Source: Mesostigma viride (taxonomy: Eukaryota > Streptophyta > Mesostigmatophyceae > Mesostigmatales > Mesostigmataceae). From it: a stretch of 40,119 nt of DNA. A program made the translations under genes and the position numbers. The stretch covers positions 1 to 40,119 of the forward strand of contig RPFO01001210.1 in assembly GCA_009746045.1 (NCBI GenBank). Reading direction: 5' to 3'. The notes beneath the pieces are model-generated. The model was not told where the DNA came from. It ran no database searches and worked only from the letters and a program-made list of their open reading frames with translations. This document shows positions 35,672 through 40,119 of the stretch, piece after piece (the first letter of the stretch is position 1; the number at the start of each line of letters is the position of its first letter).

Positions 35672-36091
35672 ATGGGCGGCAAAGACTGGGACCCGGGTGC
35701 GGTCGGCGCCCTCAAACCGTCCAACGAGAACGCACGGGACCTAGCGAGCATCATCCAAGAGATCAAACGTTTACAGGTCACCGATAACTGGACCGACGAT
35801 GAATGGAAGGAGGCCATCGAAAATTTCAGGCACAAAACAGGCGCGTATTCGCGTCGTCGCAAGACCAGCGTCGCGTCCGCCCCGTCCCGTCCGCGGAAAC
35901 GGGCCGAGGCAATCGTCCGGCCCGCCAAATCGACCCGTCGTGTCCCTTCCAACAAATCCAGAAAGTCGGCGAACGCCAAGAAGACCCGCAAGGTCTCGCC
36001 CATCCCCGCGACGAAACCGCGCGCCAAGAAAACTCGGGCGATGTCCGCGTCCGCGTCGCGTCGAAAGCCCGCCAAAAATGTCCGGCGTTGA
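35672..36091 (+). CDS. Basic, Lys/Arg/Ala-rich protein with helical front, unknown
   Basis: 139 intact residues, ATG at 35672, 23 bases after the previous stop. A short folded part (DLASIIQEIKRLQVTDNWTD then EWKEAIENFRHKTGAYSRR) is followed by about 80 residues of Lys/Arg/Ser/Ala/Pro sequence like a histone tail. It probably binds nucleic acid. The tail resembles that of the 4130-4504 protein in composition only. Confidence 0.6.
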   Translation: MGGKDWDPGAVGALKPSNENARDLASIIQEIKRLQVTDNWTDDEWKEAIENFRHKTGAYSRRRKTSVASAPSRPRKRAEAIVRPAKSTRRVPSNKSRKSANAKKTRKVSPIPATKPRAKKTRAMSASASRRKPAKNVRR

Positions 36092-36122
36092 GTGAGGACC
36101 TGCCGCCTCTAGGACGGTTCAA

Positions 36123-36647
36123 ATGCGCGTGATCGCCTTGCCCCACCTCGGCCACCGGCTCGTGACGCGCATCCGGTTCATCGGATTCTCGTCGACCTGC
36201 TCGCTCGCGCCTCGTGGCCACGTCCCGCGAGCCGTGAAATGGATGATGGAAGTCGAGAAGGAGACCGGCCTGCGCATCCGACATTCCCGCAACGGGGGCG
36301 AGTTCGGACTGCGGATCGGCGGAAAAATCCTGTTCGTCGACGGCTACTGCGAAGACACGCGTCCGCCCACCGTGTTCGAATTCGAGGGAGATTTCTGGCA
36401 CGGGAATCCCGACATGTTCCCCTTCTTCGACGTGCACCCTTTGAAGGGGGAGCCGTACGGCGTGCTGTACCTGAAGACCAAACTCAAGCACGCGAGCATA
36501 CGGGACGCGGGGTACGACCTCGTAGTCCGGTGGGAATGCGAGGAGTACGGTCTGCCGCCGCCCGACCTCGACCTCTCCGAAGACCAAATGCGGCTCCTCT
36601 TGTCCCTCCACGGGAAGGGGAGGAGAGGCGCACCCCCTCGCAAATAA
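36123..36647 (+). CDS. PDDEXK (restriction-endonuclease-like) nuclease
   Basis: 174 intact residues. The core reads FVDGYCEDT (71-79) with Asp73, VFEFEGDFWHGNPD (84-97) with Glu86 and Glu88, then YLKTKLKHASIRDAGYD and VRWECEEY (135-142). The order D, (E)xF-x-GDFWHGNP, T/K...GY, WE is the pattern of Vsr/PDDEXK-type nucleases widespread in giant viruses and related elements. Likely a DNA endonuclease acting in virus replication, recombination or host DNA attack. The possible catalytic Asp73-Glu86/88-Lys set is present; activity is inferred. Confidence 0.75.
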   Translation: MRVIALPHLGHRLVTRIRFIGFSSTCSLAPRGHVPRAVKWMMEVEKETGLRIRHSRNGGEFGLRIGGKILFVDGYCEDTRPPTVFEFEGDFWHGNPDMFPFFDVHPLKGEPYGVLYLKTKLKHASIRDAGYDLVVRWECEEYGLPPPDLDLSEDQMRLLLSLHGKGRRGAPPRK

Positions 36648-36688
36648 TTGTCTCGCGGATTACTATATCGACGGCGTCCGAGCGAACG

Positions 36689-37357
36689 ATGGACTTCCCG
36701 AGCGAGTACAAGTACGCCGACGCCTACGTGGACAGCGGCAAGGACGACTACGTCGGCGTTCAGCCCCGTCCCGACATCTACACGCAGCTGACCGGCGACC
36801 CCGCCTACGAGAGCATGCGGTCGTCCATGACCCACCGCGCCGGCACGGAGTCCTTCATGATCCCCGCGTCCGAGTTCGACGCCAAGTACGGCATGGACAC
36901 CCGCGCCCGCCCCGGGCTCCTGAGCCACGGTGTCGGTTTCGACGAGCAGCTGTCGTTCGCGTCCGACCTCCTCCCCAAGCCCGCGGACGTCGTGGGCGCC
37001 ACCCTCGACGATTACAAGGTCGGCGTCGGATACGTCACCTCCAACAACAAGGACATGCCCGTCACCGGCATCCAGACGCTGCGTCCCTACATCCCCAACC
37101 CCGCGACACTGGACGGATGGGGCTCCATCGGCGTGGCCACGCGAGGGGCGTTCGGACGGCTAGGCACGTCCGACACGAGCAGTCTGTACCTCGACCCCCG
37201 GTACCAGGAGGTCGACTACGGGTCCGTGTCCCGCACCGTGTTCGGCTTCCCCGAGATCGCCGACACCGCCTCGATGGGGGTCTACGGCGAGTCCTCCCTC
37301 CCCGCCAAGACCAGCTTGTGGGGGCAGCCCGGCATGATGCAGGTCGCCGGCCTGTGA
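36689..37357 (+). CDS. Viral-type protein, possible virion component, unknown
   Basis: 222 intact residues from ATG 36689; ATTACTATATCGACGG lies about 20 bases upstream. The sequence is rich in Tyr, Asp, Gly and Pro without charged low-complexity tracts (YADAYVDSGKDDYVGVQPR, FGFPEIADTASMGVYGESS), with short related turns. This composition and codon use suggest an abundant structural protein. I recognise no domain. Longer upstream reading is a shadow of the nuclease gene. Confidence 0.6.
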   Translation: MDFPSEYKYADAYVDSGKDDYVGVQPRPDIYTQLTGDPAYESMRSSMTHRAGTESFMIPASEFDAKYGMDTRARPGLLSHGVGFDEQLSFASDLLPKPADVVGATLDDYKVGVGYVTSNNKDMPVTGIQTLRPYIPNPATLDGWGSIGVATRGAFGRLGTSDTSSLYLDPRYQEVDYGSVSRTVFGFPEIADTASMGVYGESSLPAKTSLWGQPGMMQVAGL

Positions 37358-37452
37358 GAACGTGTCGGAATTCGTGAGGACGACGACCGCGTTCGGACGA
37401 GGATAAATGTTGTCTCCGTCAATGGTATGACCAACCCATCTCGCCAGTCGAC

Positions 37453-37932
37453 ATGGAGGACCAGATGAACGTCGAGAGGTGGAAAGAGGAGGTCCGAAGG
37501 GCCACGGCCGAGTACATCCAGATCGACGACGCGCTCAAGCAGGCGGCCAAGGACACGATGCCTCTCCGCAAGAGGAAGAAGGAGCTGTCCTCCCTGATCC
37601 TCGAAAAGCTCGTGGGCGCCAAGGTGGACGCGTGCAACATCACCGGCACGAACGACCGCCTCGTCGTGAAGAAGGGGCTGAAGAAGACGCAAGTCAGACC
37701 GGCCGAGGTGAAGACGCGGCTGATCGAGTGGTTCGGAGAGGACGAGGAGCAAGCGGAGCGGTGCGTGTCCGTCGTCCTGACCCCCGAGGTGACCGAGACC
37801 GTGTCCCTCCGCCGCGTCAAGCAGAGGAAGAAGAGCGAGGACGAAGACTCGAACGATCCGGGGGAGGAGGGTCCCGATCGGGGATCCGAGGAAGAGGCGG
37901 CGGAGGAGGAGGGAGAGGAAGAAGACGATTGA
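37453..37932 (+). CDS. Conserved NCLDV-type small protein (DUF5760-like)
   Basis: 159 intact residues. Helical start (VERWKEEVRRATAEYIQIDD), then LRKRKKELSSLILEKLVGAK, a turn with CNITGTNDRLVVKKG and a helix VKTRLIEWFGEDEEQAE. This order recalls a widespread giant-virus family annotated only as a domain of unknown function (DUF5760). The last 35 residues are almost all Glu, Asp and Gly. A virion or DNA-associated role is a guess; assignment is from memory of the motif order. Confidence 0.6.
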   Translation: MEDQMNVERWKEEVRRATAEYIQIDDALKQAAKDTMPLRKRKKELSSLILEKLVGAKVDACNITGTNDRLVVKKGLKKTQVRPAEVKTRLIEWFGEDEEQAERCVSVVLTPEVTETVSLRRVKQRKKSEDEDSNDPGEEGPDRGSEEEAAEEEGEEEDD

Positions 37933-37939
37933 CCGCCGC

Positions 37940-38206
37940 CAGCTCCTCTTTCATGTCCCGGACGAAATGGTCGATCCCGAGGTCCGATCGGAGGTAGTAG
38001 GACCCGTACGCGTCCAGCCACTCCCCCGTCCACGTGACGACGATGTCGTTGTGCAGTTCGTGCTGGACGTACGCGGGGACCCTCTTCCACGGGTCGTCTG
38101 ACGCCGAGCGGGACGTCTGCGCCGTCCGGATGTCCTCTGTATCGCTCTCGACATCGCGTGGATGGACAGCGTCCCGATGTTTCTCGCGTCTTATCGCGAG
38201 CTTTTA
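37940..38206 (-). pseudogene. Coding-like minus-strand segment without start
   Basis: One minus-strand frame, opened by a TAA near 38205, reads as ordinary protein for about 85 residues: DPWKRVPAYVQHELHND, VTWTGEWLDAYGSYYLRSDL and FVRDMKEELAAVN. There is no ATG in it, and beyond 37940 it runs into the antisense of the Glu-rich gene. It may be a remnant of a viral gene that lost its start, or a gene with frame breaks at both ends. Confidence 0.4.
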
Positions 38207-38234
38207 TTCTGTCGCGAAACCTGTATAGAGCTCG

Positions 38235-39110
38235 ATGGACGGCGGCGGAGGGGGCGCGGGGGACGCGGCGGTCGTGACGGTCGACGTGGAGGAACTTTCG
38301 TGCGTCCTGTGCAAGGATCTCGTGCGCGACCCGGTCGTCCTCGAGTGCCGCACGCGGACGGGGGGCGGGAAGTGCGAGGCGGTCGTTTGTGCGGAACCGT
38401 GCGTCCGAACGCTCATCCGGGACCAGACGACGCGCGGAGGGGTCGCCGCCGGCGCGTCCGGTCGATGCGTTCTCTGCCGCGCCCCTTGGCTGGGGTATAC
38501 TCACCGTCCCATGGCGACAATCGGACGCATCGCGGCCCGCGTGCGACAAAAGTGTCCCCGTCGCGAAATCGGTTGCGATTTCGAGGGGCCTGCGCGGGAC
38601 GTTTGGGACCACTGCGAAATGGGGAGATGCGCGTTCGAAACGGTGGCGTGTCCGAACGCCGAACACGGATGCGGCGCCCTCTTCGCGCGCAAGGACGCCC
38701 TCGTCCACTACGACGCGTGCGGGTACTTCCCCTGCCGATTTCGGTTGTCAGGCCTCGGATGCGACCGGGTGTGCGGAAGAGGGGATGTGACGAAACACGA
38801 GACGGAGTGTCCCTACAACGCGCACCCGTGCGCGGACTTGATAGGACGCGTCCGCGTTCGCCTGGGCTTGCGTGATGACGAGAACGGGGAGAAATGGAGG
38901 TTCTTGTTAGAGGGGAAGTACCACGAGGTCGCCGTGAGTGGGGAGGACGTGATACCTCTGGATTCGTGTGTCGCCGAGAGAAGCGACAGGGAACTTTCGG
39001 AGTTCCGCGTTGTCGATTCGCTCGCTGACGAGGAAGTGCGCACGTTCGTGTTCACTCGTAGGGGCAAATGCATCATGAAAGTCGAAATCGGTAATCAAGT
39101 GAACGAATGA
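38235..39110 (+). CDS. RING finger and TRAF-type zinc finger protein, likely E3 ubiquitin ligase
   Basis: 291 intact residues from ATG 38235, which follows TGTATAGAGCTCG. A RING-like set of cysteines runs from CVLC (23-26) through Cys47, Cys52, Cys56 to CVLC (78-81). Three TRAF-type fingers follow: CPRREIGCDF with His126/Cys132 (107-132), CPNAEHGCGALF with His158/Cys162 (139-162) and CRFRLSGLGC with His188/Cys192 (167-192). The last third is a beta-rich domain (KWRFLLEGKYHEVAVSG, VRTFVFTRRGKCIMKVEIG). RING-TRAF proteins attach ubiquitin and join host signalling; giant viruses often encode them. The long loop in the RING (39-77) is unusual. Confidence 0.8.
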   Translation: MDGGGGGAGDAAVVTVDVEELSCVLCKDLVRDPVVLECRTRTGGGKCEAVVCAEPCVRTLIRDQTTRGGVAAGASGRCVLCRAPWLGYTHRPMATIGRIAARVRQKCPRREIGCDFEGPARDVWDHCEMGRCAFETVACPNAEHGCGALFARKDALVHYDACGYFPCRFRLSGLGCDRVCGRGDVTKHETECPYNAHPCADLIGRVRVRLGLRDDENGEKWRFLLEGKYHEVAVSGEDVIPLDSCVAERSDRELSEFRVVDSLADEEVRTFVFTRRGKCIMKVEIGNQVNE

Positions 39111-39195
39111 AGGGATGATTTATTAAATGAATAAACGTTTCTTGCGCGTCAACATTCTGAGCAATGAAATAGGGTGTACTTAGTAATGGGTGCGG
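39111..39195. other. AT-rich gap with polyA-signal-like sequence
   Basis: TTTATTAAATGAATAAACG follows the RING gene stop within 20 bases and could end its transcript. Confidence 0.35.
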
Positions 39196-40048
39196 ATGTC
39201 CTTAGATTCGTACTTTTTGTTTTCGCAATATGATCCCACTGCGGCCGTGTACGGATTAGGCGCGCCGTTTCCGTTCCCGTTGATGGAGTTGCGACTCGAC
39301 TCCCCTCACGATGGGGCGACCGCGCCATCGTCCCACGCGTCGACGACGGTCGTCAATCCCGGAAAGATCGCCGCGTCTGCCGCGTTGTCCGCTATCAGCG
39401 CATTTTTGGCAAGCGCGTTAGGAGGATCCGGGGGCTCCAATCCGACGGGAAAGAAGTTAGACACTGCGAAGGTTCCGCCCCCGCCTTCTCGCCCGTCTTT
39501 ACCTACTCCCCCCAGAGGCGAAGGGTCTGACGAGTGGGAGCTCGACCGGAGCCAGTGGTGACACGACCTCGTCCGGAGGGGTGAAGGCTCTGACGGACGG
39601 AAACGCTACCGGAAGCGTGGACGCCGTCGAAACGGGAGGGGCGTCTATCGGACTCGGGCTTCCTCTCGGAACAGGTATCGGTAGTTCCGCACTGGGGCTG
39701 ACGTCTGGAACAGATGGAGCGGACACGGGTGACGGGACGGGAGCCGTAACGGATGGACACGCTAGCAGGGTCAAAGCCGGTACGAGCGAACCAAGCACCG
39801 CGTCTGACGCACCCGACGGGTCCGGAGATTCGCCAGGTACGTCAGATACGTCCGCTATTACGAATGGATCGTCGACTACGCCAGGGACGTCGGCCACGTC
39901 CGATACGCCCGCTCATAATAGCGGGCTGTTGATAGAGTCCGGAGGATTGTTTTGTCGGCCTAGACGCGGGGCTTCCTCAGCGAGACACCACTCACACCCT
40001 GGGGTCACGAGCGTGCGCAAGTGGATCGAGCCCCGCACCGGTGAGTAA
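39196..40048 (+). pseudogene. Low-complexity Ser/Thr/Gly-rich protein, frameshifted
   Basis: Starts at ATG 39196 (SLDSYFLFSQYDPTAAVYG), continues through a small hydrophobic helix (KIAASAALSAISAFLASALG) and a Pro-rich stretch. A one-base break in a C6 run at 39508-39513 moves the rest to another frame, which carries long Thr/Ser/Gly/Asp repeats (TSGTDGADTGDGTGAVTDG and similar) and ends at 40048 with a basic tail. The total is about 283 residues. The repeat-rich part could be a surface fibre or a disordered linker; no family recognised. The antisense ORF over the same region is a shadow of the biased composition. Confidence 0.5.
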
Positions 40049-40119
40049 GAGTCCGACACGGGCGATAAGCCGCGCAAGGATCGGTCGTGTTCGGTGCAGA
40101 TACCCTGTTACAACGGTAA

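Noticed and set aside
37419-38708. 429-codon minus-strand ORF
   Set aside because: Antisense to the Glu-rich and RING genes; Ser/Arg-rich low-complexity translation.
39499-39897. 132-codon minus-strand Pro/Val/Ser-rich ORF
   Set aside because: Antisense of the repetitive Ser/Thr/Gly/Asp coding region; the plus-strand frame has a better start and continues on both sides.

Overview
The window looks like eukaryotic nuclear DNA in which a stretch of giant virus (nucleocytoplasmic large DNA virus, NCLDV) genome has been colonised by host-type transposons. Viral hallmarks are an A32-type packaging ATPase, a VLTF2-type late transcription factor, a predicted ssDNA-binding protein of the NCLDV DUF5871 type, an HNH endonuclease, a PDDEXK nuclease and several compact intronless unknown genes. 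The cellular side is shown by Ty3/gypsy, Copia-type, DIRS/Ngaro-like and hAT-like elements. An alga or another protist carrying an endogenous giant virus fits best; the species cannot be read from the sequence.

Layout. 1-2477: non-coding sequence with a pair of 421-bp direct repeats. 2.5-12.1 kb: viral block A, mostly minus strand. One gene in it is split by a 3.1-kb gag-only LTR retrotransposon (7149-10249, TSD GAAGG). 12190-25492: a small element with split direct repeats (A1-internal-B1-A2-B2, DIRS/Ngaro layout) into which a 10.7-kb Ty3/gypsy element has jumped between A2 and B2. 25.5-28.7 kb: viral block B, including a cysteine desulfurase. 28.8-29.9 kb: a decayed hAT-type transposase fragment lying inside a cluster of TAAAATACGYG motifs. 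30.0-40.0 kb: viral block C. A second gag-only LTR element (31263-34481, TSD CGTCA) splits another gene there, and the block ends with a RING/TRAF-type protein and a low-complexity protein.

The most remarkable object is the Ty3/gypsy element. Its 2012-residue Pol reads protease, cytosine-5 DNA methyltransferase, reverse transcriptase, RNase H, integrase, PHD finger. Its primer site is perfectly complementary over 15 nt to its own LTR, which suggests self-priming, and Gag and Pol are joined across a -1 frame change near a G7 run. An element that brings both a DNA methyl writer and a chromatin-reader-type finger could influence the methylation state of its own copies or its landing sites.

At least six viral genes carry single-nucleotide frame breaks and two are interrupted by retroelements, whereas the gypsy pol is fully open. 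This fits a non-functional, decaying viral insert with young transposons on top, although sequencing indels cannot be excluded from the sequence alone. Boundaries of the viral insert lie outside the window or are not recognisable.
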